Shown here: piece after piece, positions 8,054 to 16,073 of the stretch
Layout: every line of letters starts with the position of its first letter
Numbering within the stretch: position 1 is the first letter of the stretch
Source of the DNA: Achromobacter xylosoxidans
Lineage (GTDB): Bacteria; Pseudomonadota; Gammaproteobacteria; Burkholderiales; Burkholderiaceae_B
Reading direction: 5' to 3'
NCBI RefSeq assembly: GCF_014490035.1
Contig: NZ_CP061008.1
Coordinates: 3,782,001-3,846,000 of the forward strand
DNA length: 64,000 nucleotides
Notes under the pieces: generated by a model
Databases searched by the model: none
The model's input: only the letters and a program-made list of their open reading frames with translations
Told to the model about the DNA's origin: nothing
Program-made: the position numbers and the translations under genes

Positions 8054-9631
8054 TTACTGCAGGTAGGTGTCGTCCATGGGCGATATGACGCCCCAGATGC
8101 CGTCCGGCAGGCCGTGCACCTTCTTCAACGACAGGGTGTGGTACGGAATGACCGTGAGGAAGTCGATGGGCACATCGGCCGTGACCAGCCGCTGGAATTC
8201 CGCGTAGAGCGCGCGGCGCTTGTCGGCGTCGGTTTCGGTGCCGGCCTGCTCCAGCAGTTCGTCCACCTTGGGGTTGGAATAGGATTGCGTGTTGGTCCAG
8301 ATGATGTCGCGGATGTTGCTGGACAGGTAGGTGCGGTGCACGCCGATCACCGGATCGCCCCAGTTGAAGACGATATCCGTGGTCATGTCGAAATCCTTGC
8401 CGGCGATGCGCTTGGCCCAGGTCGGGAAGTCCGGCGAGGCGCGCACCTGCACCGCGATGCCGACCTTCTTCAACTGGCTGCGCAGGTACTCCGCCACATT
8501 CTTGCCCTGCACGTCGGAGCCCGGCATGTAGTCCACCGTCAGCGACAGGCGTTCGCCCTTGGCATCCTTCTTGTAGCCCGCTTCTTCCAGCAGTTGCTCG
8601 GACTTCTTCAGGTCCAGCGGATACTTCGCCACATCCTGGGTGGCAAACGGACTGGTGCCGATAATGGGGCCGTCGGCAGGCTTGGCGAAGCCGGCGTTCA
8701 GGGCCTTGGTGATGAAGCCCTTGTCGGTGGCATAGGCGATGGCCTGCCGCACCCTCACGTCGTTCAAGGGCTTGCGCGCCGTGTTGAAAGCCAGCCAGCT
8801 CAAGGCGCCTATGCCTTCATAGCCCTTGCTGGTCATGACGATGGCGGAATTGTCCTTGGCGCGCCGCAGGATGGTGGGCTCGGTCATGAAGGGCAATACG
8901 CCGATGTCGCCGCGCTCCAAGCCGATCAGCAGATTGGTGGCGTCGGGATTGATCTTCACCACGATCCGGTCCAGGTAGGGCTTGCCGGGCAGGAAGAACT
9001 TATCGAACTTCTCCAGCACGATCTCCTGGCCCGGCTTGAATTCCTTGAACTTGAACGGACCCGACCCAACCACGTCGGCCGAGTTGCGCGGATGGCTCTT
9101 GAGGTCCTGTCCATCGTCGTAGATGTGCTTGGGCAGCACCGGCATCAGGGCCGGCGACAGCGCCAGCAGAATGGCTGGATGCGGTTTGCTCATGCGCAGC
9201 ACCACCGTGTAGGGATCCGGCGTGTCCACCGCTTCCACGGGTGCGAACATGGTCTGGAACGGATGGTTCTTCTTGACCGCCATGACCGAGAACGCCACGT
9301 CGGCCGAGGTCACCGGCTTGCCGTCGTGGAATACGGCGTCCCTACGCAGATGCAGCGTCAGGGACTTGCCGTCCGGCGCCAGTTCCCACGATTGCGCCAG
9401 ATAGGGCTGCGGCTTCCAATCGGCGTCGTAGCGCAGCAGGCTGGCGAACAGCTGCGTGCTGGGCAAGGCGGTTGCAATGCCCGATTGCACCGCGCCGTTC
9501 AGATGGCGCGGCACCTGCGTTGAACCGATTACCAGCGTGCCGCCTGGCTTGGGCGCATCCGCGGCGCTGGCCCCGCCCGCCAGGGCCAGCGTCGTCAGTA
9601 TCGTGGTCAGGCATTTTTTTACGCTGCGCAT
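8054..9631 (-). CDS. Periplasmic substrate-binding protein, peptide/nickel-type ABC importer
   Basis: The 525-residue protein is an SBP family 5 (DppA/OppA-like) receptor. An N-terminal Sec signal is clear (basic MRSVKK, hydrophobic core, probable cleavage after GGASA, about residue 23), followed by the domain start KPGGTLVIGS. Family features include DGKSLTLHLRRDAVFHDGKPVTSADV near residue 85. It captures the substrate in the periplasm for DppBCDF. A 133-base gap separates it from pta upstream, larger than the other gaps in the operon, so a secondary promoter is possible; I could not identify one. No peptide-specific residues can be read by eye, so the ligand is unassigned. Confidence 0.93.
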   Translation of the reverse strand: MRSVKKCLTTILTTLALAGGASAADAPKPGGTLVIGSTQVPRHLNGAVQSGIATALPSTQLFASLLRYDADWKPQPYLAQSWELAPDGKSLTLHLRRDAVFHDGKPVTSADVAFSVMAVKKNHPFQTMFAPVEAVDTPDPYTVVLRMSKPHPAILLALSPALMPVLPKHIYDDGQDLKSHPRNSADVVGSGPFKFKEFKPGQEIVLEKFDKFFLPGKPYLDRIVVKINPDATNLLIGLERGDIGVLPFMTEPTILRRAKDNSAIVMTSKGYEGIGALSWLAFNTARKPLNDVRVRQAIAYATDKGFITKALNAGFAKPADGPIIGTSPFATQDVAKYPLDLKKSEQLLEEAGYKKDAKGERLSLTVDYMPGSDVQGKNVAEYLRSQLKKVGIAVQVRASPDFPTWAKRIAGKDFDMTTDIVFNWGDPVIGVHRTYLSSNIRDIIWTNTQSYSNPKVDELLEQAGTETDADKRRALYAEFQRLVTADVPIDFLTVIPYHTLSLKKVHGLPDGIWGVISPMDDTYLQ

Positions 9632-9764
9632 GTTCTACCCCTTTGTGTCCAGTGTCACGAACCATTCATCGGATGGTCTTGGGGGTAGCGTATCCAGCCA
9701 GCTGGTCCAGGCTTAGTACCAAACCGCCGGACTTTTTGGAGCCAGCCCCGCAGACGGACCGGAT

Positions 9765-10685
9765 TCAACCGGCCAGCGCCCGCGCGTACAGCGAAGCGAC
9801 CGCGCAGCTGTTGACGCGGGCCTGCATGGAATCGGAGCGGCTGGTCAGCAGCACCGGCACGCGCGTGCCCAGCACCAGTCCGGCCGTACCCGCGCCGGCC
9901 AGCCAGGTCAGCTCCTTGTAGAGCATGTTGCCGGCCTCGATGTCGGGCACCAGCAGGATGTCGGCATCGCCCGCCACGCGCGACACGATGCCCTTCTGAT
10001 CGGCCGCCTCCCGCGAGATGGCGTTGTCGAAGGCCAGCGGGCCGTCGATCTCGCCGCCGCGGATTTGCTGGCGGTCGGCCATCTTCGACAGGGCGGCCGC
10101 ATCCAGCGTGGCGGGCATCGCAGGATTGACCGACTCGGTGGCGCACAGCACCGCGAGCTTGGGCCGGTCGACGCCCAGCGCGCGCGCCAGATCGATGGCG
10201 TTCTGCGCGATGTCGGCCTTTTCCTGCAGGCTGGGTGCGATGTTGACCGCGGCATCGGTCAGGATGAAGAGCTTGGGATAGGCCGCTACCGCCATCACGA
10301 AGGCATGGCTGATGCGCCTGTCCGTGCGCAGGCCCGCGTCTCGCGCCACCACGGCCGACATGAAGTGGTCGGTATGCAAGCTTCCCTTCATCAACATGCG
10401 CACGGCTCCGTCGCGCGCCAGCGCGGCCGCGGCGCGCGCGGCCTGCACCTCGTCGTCGGGCGTGTCGACCACTTCCAGTTCGTCTGCGCGCAGCCCCAGA
10501 TCCGCCATCAGGACGCGCAGCCTGCCGGCGGGGCCGACCAGCACGGGTTCGATGTAGCCCGCGTCGCGCGCCTGCACGGCCGCGCCCAGGCTGGTCGGAC
10601 ACAGCGGATACGCCACCGCGGTGCGCAAGCGTCCGGCCGACAGCGCGGCATTGCGCAGCGGCTCGAACAAGCGATCGCTTTCCAT
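9765..10685 (-). CDS. pta: Phosphate acetyltransferase (short, single-domain)
   Basis: This 306-residue protein belongs to the phosphate acetyl/butyryltransferase family. Visible landmarks are AVAYPLCPTSLGAAVQ near the N-terminus, LMKGSLHTDHFMSAV mid-protein and the C-terminal PVLLTSRSDSMQARVNSCAVA. It converts acetyl phosphate and CoA to acetyl-CoA and phosphate. It lacks the long N-terminal domains of Pta from enteric bacteria, matching the compact Pta that accompanies xsc in sulfonate users. The start at 10685 is preceded by CAGGAG; an in-frame extension to 10763 runs into the intergenic region after xsc. Xsc produces acetyl phosphate from sulfoacetaldehyde, so the adjacent Pta completes carbon recovery. 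Confidence 0.9.
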   Translation of the reverse strand: MESDRLFEPLRNAALSAGRLRTAVAYPLCPTSLGAAVQARDAGYIEPVLVGPAGRLRVLMADLGLRADELEVVDTPDDEVQAARAAAALARDGAVRMLMKGSLHTDHFMSAVVARDAGLRTDRRISHAFVMAVAAYPKLFILTDAAVNIAPSLQEKADIAQNAIDLARALGVDRPKLAVLCATESVNPAMPATLDAAALSKMADRQQIRGGEIDGPLAFDNAISREAADQKGIVSRVAGDADILLVPDIEAGNMLYKELTWLAGAGTAGLVLGTRVPVLLTSRSDSMQARVNSCAVASLYARALAG

Positions 10686-10772
10686 TTTGGTCTGCTCCTG
10701 CCGCGGAGATCCGCGGCGCCTGGCGAGAGAATTCCGGCGCGGCCGCCGCCGCGCCGGACGCACGCTATGCGA

Positions 10773-12584
10773 TCAGCGCTTGGCGGGATCGATCGACAGC
10801 GGCACCTCGCCCGGATGGAACGGCTGGTTCACGTACTGCTTGTACTTGTCCAGGAAGCGCACCGGCTGCTTGAGCGCATCGCGGCGGAACGGGTCGCCCA
10901 GTTCCTGGCTGACCATCATCTCCAGCACGGTGGTCTTGCCTTCGGACTGCGCCTTGCATGCGGCCTGCAGGGCCGCGCCCACCTGATCGGCATGCTCCAC
11001 CCGTATGCCTTCCGCGCCCATGGCCCGCGCCAGCTCCGAGAAGTTTGGATTCTTCAGGTTGCTGCCGACGAAGCGGCGACCATAGAAGTCCACCTGGTTC
11101 TTCTTTTCCGCGCCCCATTGGCCGTTATGGAAGACCACGGCCGTCACCGGTATCTTCTCGCGCACGCAGGTCAGCAATTCCTGGAAGCTCATGCACCAGG
11201 CCCCATCGCCGACATAGGCCACGGCGGGCCGGTCGGGCCGGCCAAGCTTGGCGCCGATCAACGCCGGCAAGGCGTAGCCGCAATTGCCAAAGCTCATGGC
11301 GGCCAGCATGGAGTTCGGTTCGTCAAAGCGCAGATAGCTGTTGGACACCGAGCAGATGTTGCCGATGTCGGTGGAGACCATCACGTGCTTGGGCATGGCG
11401 CGTTCCAGCTCGCGCAGCATGCGGCGCGGATGCATGCGGCCGCCGCCGTGCTCGATGATGTCCAGGCTCCAGTCGTCGCGCTCATGCGACCAGCTGTCCA
11501 GTTCCTTTTCCCATTCGGCCTTCTGCGCCGCGATCTGTTCGCCGCGGCCGCCCTTGGTGGCGGCGCAGGCGACCTCGCGTCCCCGCAGCTTGGCGGTCAA
11601 CGCCGCCGCCGCCGGCTTGGCATCGCCGCAGATGCCGACCGACACCGGACGCACCAGGCCCAGCATGCGGTGGTCGGCGTCCACCTGAATGATGCGCGCG
11701 CCTTGCGGCCAGTAATCCAGCCCGTGCTGCGGCAAGGTGCCGAAGGGTCCCAGGCGCGTGCCCAGCGCCAGCACCACGTCGGCCTGCGACAACAGTTTCA
11801 TGCCGGCCTTGGCGCCCTGGTAGCCCAGCGGGCCGCACCACAGCGGATGGCTGGCCGGGAAGGCGTCGTTGTGCAGATAGCTGGTGACCACTGGCGCGCC
11901 CAGCAGCTCGGCCAGGGCCACGCATTCCGCCTGGCCTTCCGAGAACAGCACCCCTCCGCCCGCCACGATGACGGGGAACTTGGCCTGCGCCAGCATTTGC
12001 GCCGCCGCCTCCAGGTCCTCTTCCGAACCCGGGCCGCGGCGGATGCGGCGCGGCTCCGGAATCGCCACATCGATCTCGCCGTAGAAATAATCGCGCGGGA
12101 TGTTCAGCTGCGTGGGGCCGCGTTCGGCCAGCGCATTGTCGAAGGCCTTGGCCGTGAATTCGGCCATGCGGTCGGGCCGGTTCACGTGGGCCTGGTATTT
12201 GGTGATGCGCGAGAAGATCGGCAGCTGTTCGGTTTCCTGGAAGCCGCCCAGCCCCATGCCCGCGGTGCCGGTCTCGGGCGTGATGGCCACGACCGGGCTA
12301 TGCGCCCAGTACGCCGCGGCCACGCCGGTCACGAAATTGGTGATGCCGGGGCCGTTTTGCGCAATGCAGACGCCGTGGCGGCCGGTGACGCGCGAATAAC
12401 CGTCGGCCATGTGCGCGGCGCCCTGCTCGTGTACCGTCGGCACGAAGCGGATGCCGGCCGCCGGAAACAGGTCCAGCGCGTCCATGAAGGCCGAGCCGAC
12501 GATGCCGAATACGTCCTTGACGCCCTGCGCGACCAGCGTTTCCACAAACGCTTCGCTGGGGGTCATGTGTTGCTTGCTGCTCAT
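10773..12584 (-). CDS. xsc: Sulfoacetaldehyde acetyltransferase
   Basis: This 603-residue thiamine-diphosphate enzyme cleaves sulfoacetaldehyde with phosphate to sulfite and acetyl phosphate. The cofactor-activating Glu is E53 in VHEQGAAHMADGYSR; the TPP-binding motif is GDGAWCMSF through FHNGQWGAEKKNQ. The TPP-binding C-terminal domain and overall length match Xsc (about 590-600 residues) rather than acetolactate synthase, and the following pta gene is the classical partner. The start at 12584 has AGGAGAGAG just upstream; the longer frame to 12734 would overlap the divergent promoter. It is the first gene of the operon that runs to the left edge. Released sulfite would need a sulfite dehydrogenase or exporter, neither of which is in the window. 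Confidence 0.92.
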   Translation of the reverse strand: MSSKQHMTPSEAFVETLVAQGVKDVFGIVGSAFMDALDLFPAAGIRFVPTVHEQGAAHMADGYSRVTGRHGVCIAQNGPGITNFVTGVAAAYWAHSPVVAITPETGTAGMGLGGFQETEQLPIFSRITKYQAHVNRPDRMAEFTAKAFDNALAERGPTQLNIPRDYFYGEIDVAIPEPRRIRRGPGSEEDLEAAAQMLAQAKFPVIVAGGGVLFSEGQAECVALAELLGAPVVTSYLHNDAFPASHPLWCGPLGYQGAKAGMKLLSQADVVLALGTRLGPFGTLPQHGLDYWPQGARIIQVDADHRMLGLVRPVSVGICGDAKPAAAALTAKLRGREVACAATKGGRGEQIAAQKAEWEKELDSWSHERDDWSLDIIEHGGGRMHPRRMLRELERAMPKHVMVSTDIGNICSVSNSYLRFDEPNSMLAAMSFGNCGYALPALIGAKLGRPDRPAVAYVGDGAWCMSFQELLTCVREKIPVTAVVFHNGQWGAEKKNQVDFYGRRFVGSNLKNPNFSELARAMGAEGIRVEHADQVGAALQAACKAQSEGKTTVLEMMVSQELGDPFRRDALKQPVRFLDKYKQYVNQPFHPGEVPLSIDPAKR

Positions 12585-12683
12585 GGTCTCTCTCCTGGCA
12601 GGCCGGCGGTGTCGGATTGCATCTGGGCCGGCATGATCCGATACTGCAGCAGAAACCTGCCCGTTCCCAGCCCACGGCGTTTC

Positions 12684-12697
12684 ATTTTCTGCAAAAT
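12684..12697. promoter_or_regulatory. Inverted repeat, candidate regulator site between xsc and iclR
   Basis: ATTTTCTGCAAAAT is a 5-bp inverted repeat (ATTTT/AAAAT) with a 4-base centre. It lies about 100 bases upstream of the xsc start and 48 bases upstream of iclR. It is A/T-rich against a G/C-rich background. Binding by the adjacent IclR protein is inferred from position only. Confidence 0.4.
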
Positions 12698-12729
12698 CCG
12701 TGCGACGATGCGCGGCAAGCCGCCGAATC

Positions 12730-12742
12730 TTCAATTATTGAA
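12730..12742. promoter_or_regulatory. Perfect palindrome abutting the iclR start codon
   Basis: TTCAATTATTGAA is a perfect 13-base palindrome (6-bp arms, one central T) ending two bases before the iclR ATG at 12745. A protein bound here would block iclR translation or transcription directly, which suits autorepression. No ordinary Shine-Dalgarno sequence fits between it and the ATG, so the mRNA may be leaderless or poorly translated. Confidence 0.45.
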
Positions 12743-12744
12743 AG

Positions 12745-13503
12745 ATGAAAGACGAATCCTCCGCAGCGCTGCGCGCGCTGACCCTGCTGGAACAGGTTGC
12801 CCGCTCCGGGCAGCCGGTATCGCTGGCCGCGCTGACGGACGCCACCGGCCTGCCCAAGCCCTCCGTGCTGCGCATCCTGTCACGGCTGGTCGACGCCGGC
12901 ATGTTGCTGCGCGAGCCCGCCGGCAAAAGTTACGTCAGCGGCCCGCGCCTGAGCGCGCTGGCGCGCGACACTCTGTTGAATTCGCCCTTGCGCGGCGAGC
13001 GCCACCGCATCCTGGACAGCCTGGTCGACGAAATCGGCGAAACCTGCAACTGCACCATGCTGGACGGCGACGAGGTCATCTACCTGGACCGCGTCGAAAC
13101 CGCCTGGCCGCTGCGGGTGAACCTGCAATCGGGCTCGCGCGTGCCGCTGCATTGCTCGGCCAGCGGCAAGCTGTTCCTGGCGCACATGCGGCGCGAGGCG
13201 CGTCAGCGGCTGCTGGCCGCAGCGCCCTTGCCGCGCTACACGCCCAACACGCTGTGCGACGTGGCCGCGCTGGAGCAGGAACTGCGCACCATCAAGAAGG
13301 AAGGCGCGAGCTTCGACCGCGAGGAATTCCTGCTGGGTATCGTCTGCATGGCGGTGCCCATTCTGCATGGCACGCGCGCCATCGCCGCGGTCGCCCTGCA
13401 CGCGCCCGTAGCCCGGTTGTCCATCGAAGGCGCGCGCGCCTGGCTGCCGCGCATGCAGGAGGCCGCCCGGGCGCTGGCCGGCACCTACGGGCCTGACGCC
13501 TAG
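12745..13503 (+). CDS. IclR-family transcriptional regulator of the xsc operon
   Basis: The 252-residue protein has an N-terminal winged helix-turn-helix (ALRALTLLEQVARSGQPVSLAALTDATGLPKPSVLRILSRLVDAG split across residues 7-53) and an IclR effector domain containing PLHCSASGKLFLAHM and GIVCMAVPIL. It is divergent from xsc across a 160-base intergenic region holding two inverted repeats, so it most likely controls the sulfonate operon and itself. Taurine operons in other bacteria usually use the MocR-type TauR or LysR proteins; an IclR regulator here is a local difference. Effector unknown. Confidence 0.9.
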   Translation: MKDESSAALRALTLLEQVARSGQPVSLAALTDATGLPKPSVLRILSRLVDAGMLLREPAGKSYVSGPRLSALARDTLLNSPLRGERHRILDSLVDEIGETCNCTMLDGDEVIYLDRVETAWPLRVNLQSGSRVPLHCSASGKLFLAHMRREARQRLLAAAPLPRYTPNTLCDVAALEQELRTIKKEGASFDREEFLLGIVCMAVPILHGTRAIAAVALHAPVARLSIEGARAWLPRMQEAARALAGTYGPDA

Positions 13504-13684
13504 CGGCCGGCGGCTCCCGCCCTCCCAGGGGCGCGTCTGGAACGCAATGTTCCGGCATTTGTTGCGAGGCCCATCGGCCACAGGCATTACACTCTTGGGC
13601 GTACGCGCGCATGCCGCCTTTTACGCTGCCGCCCCTTCCTTTTGCCGCCAGGCCGATGCCGGGCAGAAAGCGACTCTCTCTATC

Positions 13685-15073
13685 GTGACCGACACCTCCT
13701 TTACCTCCCTGCCCCTGCTGCCCGCCCTGCTCGACAATCTGAAGAGCCTGGGCTTCGAGCAGATGACACCCATCCAGGCCCAGAGCCTGCCGCTCATCCT
13801 GGAAGGCCGCGACCTCATTGCGCAGGCCAAGACCGGCAGCGGCAAGACCGCGGCCTTCGGCCTGGGCGTGCTGCAGAAGCTCGATCCCACCCGACTGACG
13901 CCGCAGGCGCTGCTGGTCTGCCCCACGCGAGAACTGGCGGACCAGGTCGCGCAGGAACTGCGCCGGCTGGCGCGCCAGATCGCCAACGTCAAGATCCTGA
14001 CCCTGTGCGGCGGCGCCGCTGCCCGCCCCCAGGCCGAATCGCTGGCGCGCGGCGCGCACCTGGTGGTGGGCACGCCCGGGCGCATCCAGGACCACCTGGA
14101 GCGCGGCAGCCTGGACCTGTCGGGCCTGAACACCCTGGTGCTGGACGAGGCCGACCGCATGGTCGACATGGGCTTTTATGACGATATCGTGGCCATCGCC
14201 TCGCATTGCCCCAGCAAGCGCCAGACGCTGCTGTTCTCGGCCACGTATCCCGACAACATCCGCAAGCTCAGCGCCCGTTTCCTGCGCAATCCCGCCGAGG
14301 TCAAGGTCGAGGCGCAGCATGACGCCAGCCGCATCGAGCAGATCTTCTACGAAATCGACGAAAAGGACCGGCTCGACGCGGTGACGCGCCTGCTGGCGCA
14401 CTTCCGCCCTGAATCCACGCTGGCCTTCTGCAACACCAAGATCCGCAGCCACGACCTGGTCGAACGGCTGCAGGCCGAGGGCATCAGCGCCCAGGCCCTG
14501 AACGGCGACCTGGAACAGCGCGAACGCGACGAAATCCTGATCCAGTTCGCCAATCGCAGCTGCGCCGTGCTGGTGGCCACCGACGTGGCCGCGCGCGGCC
14601 TGGACATCCAGAACCTGAGCGCCGTGATCAACGTCGACGTGACCAAGGACACCGAGGTCCACGTGCACCGCATCGGCCGCAGCGGCCGTGGCGACCAGAA
14701 GGGCCTGGCGCTGAGCCTGTGCTCGCCCGAGGAAATGCGCTGGGCCAACCTGATCGAGCAGTATCAGGGCGCACCGCTGGTATGGGGCGACATCAAGGCC
14801 TTGCGGCCCAAGGCGGATCGTCCCTTGCGCGCGCCCATGATCACCTTGTGCATCCAGGGCGGCAAGAAGGACAAGCTGCGCCCGGGCGACCTGCTGGGCG
14901 CGCTGACCGGCGACGGCGGCCTGACGTTCGAGCAGGTCGGCAAGATCAACATCACCGAATTCAACTCCTACGTGGCGCTGGACCGGCAGATCGCCAAGCA
15001 GGCGTTCTCGCGCCTGTCCAACAGCAATATCAAGGGCCGGCGCTTCCGCATGCGCTATCTGGAAGAGTTCTGA
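13685..15073 (+). CDS. dbpA: ATP-dependent RNA helicase DbpA
   Basis: A DEAD-box helicase of 462 residues counted from a GTG at 13685, close to the 457 residues of the enteric enzyme. Motif I AKTGSGKT is at 48-55, DEAD at 154-157, SAT at 185-187, and motif VI HRIGRSGR follows. The C-terminal 75 residues form the DbpA RNA-binding domain that recognises 23S rRNA hairpin 92 during 50S assembly. A frame extension to an ATG at 13547 exists, but its added 46 residues are not helicase-like. No clear Shine-Dalgarno precedes the GTG, so the start is the least certain part. Confidence 0.93.
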   Translation: MTDTSFTSLPLLPALLDNLKSLGFEQMTPIQAQSLPLILEGRDLIAQAKTGSGKTAAFGLGVLQKLDPTRLTPQALLVCPTRELADQVAQELRRLARQIANVKILTLCGGAAARPQAESLARGAHLVVGTPGRIQDHLERGSLDLSGLNTLVLDEADRMVDMGFYDDIVAIASHCPSKRQTLLFSATYPDNIRKLSARFLRNPAEVKVEAQHDASRIEQIFYEIDEKDRLDAVTRLLAHFRPESTLAFCNTKIRSHDLVERLQAEGISAQALNGDLEQRERDEILIQFANRSCAVLVATDVAARGLDIQNLSAVINVDVTKDTEVHVHRIGRSGRGDQKGLALSLCSPEEMRWANLIEQYQGAPLVWGDIKALRPKADRPLRAPMITLCIQGGKKDKLRPGDLLGALTGDGGLTFEQVGKINITEFNSYVALDRQIAKQAFSRLSNSNIKGRRFRMRYLEEF

Positions 15074-15094
15074 GCGTCTGCGGGTGACAAAAAC

Positions 15095-15124
15095 TTGATG
15101 ATTTTGCTCGGGTTTTGCAATAAT
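15095..15124 (+). promoter_or_regulatory. Possible sigma-70 promoter for doxX
   Basis: TTGATG (15095-15100) and AATAAT (15119-15124) are 18 bases apart in an A/T-rich patch after dbpA. The predicted transcript start is about 110 bases before doxX. Confidence 0.35.
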
Positions 15125-15240
15125 GGCGCGGCCTGCCCCGGCCGCCGCCCTACTCGCGATAGCCGGAGCGCGGAACCAAAGGCTCGCAACCTGTTCCAAC
15201 GGCCGCGGTCCCCTTTCAACCAATAGATGAGAAACTCACC

Positions 15241-15648
15241 ATGATCAAATCCGACGATACCGGCAAGCTGATCCTGCGCCTGACCCTCGGCATTCTGATT
15301 CTGCTGCATGGCCTGTTCAAACTGACCGGCGGCGGCGTCGGCGGCATCAGCGGCATGCTGTCCTCGCACGGCCTGCCGGGCTTCCTCGCCTATGGCGCGT
15401 ACGTCGGCGAAATCCTGGCGCCCGTCCTGCTCATCGTCGGCATCTACACCCGCCTGGGCGGCTTGCTGATCGCGATCAACATGGTCGTCGCCATCCTGCT
15501 GGCCCACTCCGGCCAGATCAGCAGCATGACCAACAATGGTGGTTGGGCGCTGGAACTGCAAGGCATGTTCCTGTTCACCGGCCTGGCCATCGCCTTCATG
15601 GGCGCGGGCCGCTTCAGCCTGGCCGGCAACGGCGGCCGCTGGAACTAA
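15241..15648 (+). CDS. DoxX-family integral membrane protein
   Basis: This 135-residue protein has four hydrophobic helices with the DoxX pattern: LRLTLGILILLHGLFKLTGG at the start, then AYVGEILAPVLLIVGIYTRLGGLLIAINM, and a final FLFTGLAIAFMGAGRFSL helix. The family is associated with quinone-linked or redox stress functions, but biochemical roles are poorly known. Transcription appears monocistronic: a candidate promoter precedes it and a strong terminator follows 29 bases after the stop. Confidence 0.88.
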   Translation: MIKSDDTGKLILRLTLGILILLHGLFKLTGGGVGGISGMLSSHGLPGFLAYGAYVGEILAPVLLIVGIYTRLGGLLIAINMVVAILLAHSGQISSMTNNGGWALELQGMFLFTGLAIAFMGAGRFSLAGNGGRWN

Positions 15649-15677
15649 CAGCCGTAACACGGCGCTACGCGCTGACA

Positions 15678-15704
15678 GGGGGTCGCCGAGGCGGCCCCTT
15701 TTTT
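15678..15704 (+). terminator. Rho-independent terminator after doxX
   Basis: GGGGTCGCC pairs with GGCGGCCCC (one G-T wobble) across a 2-base loop and is followed by six T residues (15699-15704). Confidence 0.85.
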
Positions 15705-15776
15705 ATGCGCGGACATTGATACGAACGAAATCGACAGTCACGCAGGCGCAAACATCCGTCACCGGAAAGCTGTTTC

Positions 15777-15801
15777 GGAACGATTACAGTCCAGAACCGT
15801 A
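15777..15801 (+). promoter_or_regulatory. Possible ECF-sigma promoter upstream of the small lipoprotein
   Basis: GGAAC (15777-15781) and CGTA (15798-15801) are 16 bases apart, resembling RpoE-type promoters. It stands 78 bases upstream of the lipoprotein start. The match is short and may be chance. Confidence 0.25.
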
Positions 15802-15878
15802 AGGACTGGCCTGTGGCCTAATCCTGACGAGCGCAACAAAGGCGTGAGCCACGCCTGGCGCTCGGCAGGAGTCGCAAA

Positions 15879-16043
15879 ATGAAGAAGAGTCTGTTGCTTA
15901 TGCTGGCCATGACCAGCGCCTTGACCGGTTGCGTGGTCGTGCCCGCCAGGCCGGCGTATTACCGCCCGGCGCCGGTGTACTACACGCCGCATTACTACTA
16001 CCCGGCGTACCCCGCCCCCCATTACTACTATCGTGGCTATTGA
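15879..16043 (+). CDS. Small Tyr/Pro-rich lipoprotein, 54 residues
   Basis: The gene encodes MKKSLLLMLAMTSALTGC, a textbook lipoprotein signal with lipobox LTGC (Cys18), followed by a mature peptide of only 37 residues rich in Tyr, Pro and His (repeated PxYY and HYYY patches). CAGGAG lies 8 bases before the ATG. The mature part is too short to fold as a globular domain. It is 30 bases upstream of, and co-directional with, the YXWGXW protein, whose Tyr/Trp/Pro-rich region has a similar flavour, so the two may act together at the envelope (inference). Too short for many gene finders. Confidence 0.75.
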   Translation: MKKSLLLMLAMTSALTGCVVVPARPAYYRPAPVYYTPHYYYPAYPAPHYYYRGY

Positions 16044-16073
16044 TCCGCGCGCCCGTTGCGCCAAGGAAAAACC

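Noticed and set aside
10065..13496. 1143-codon plus-strand frame across pta and xsc
   Set aside because: His/Arg/Gln-rich low-information translation that is antisense to two well-recognised enzymes and runs into iclR in another frame.
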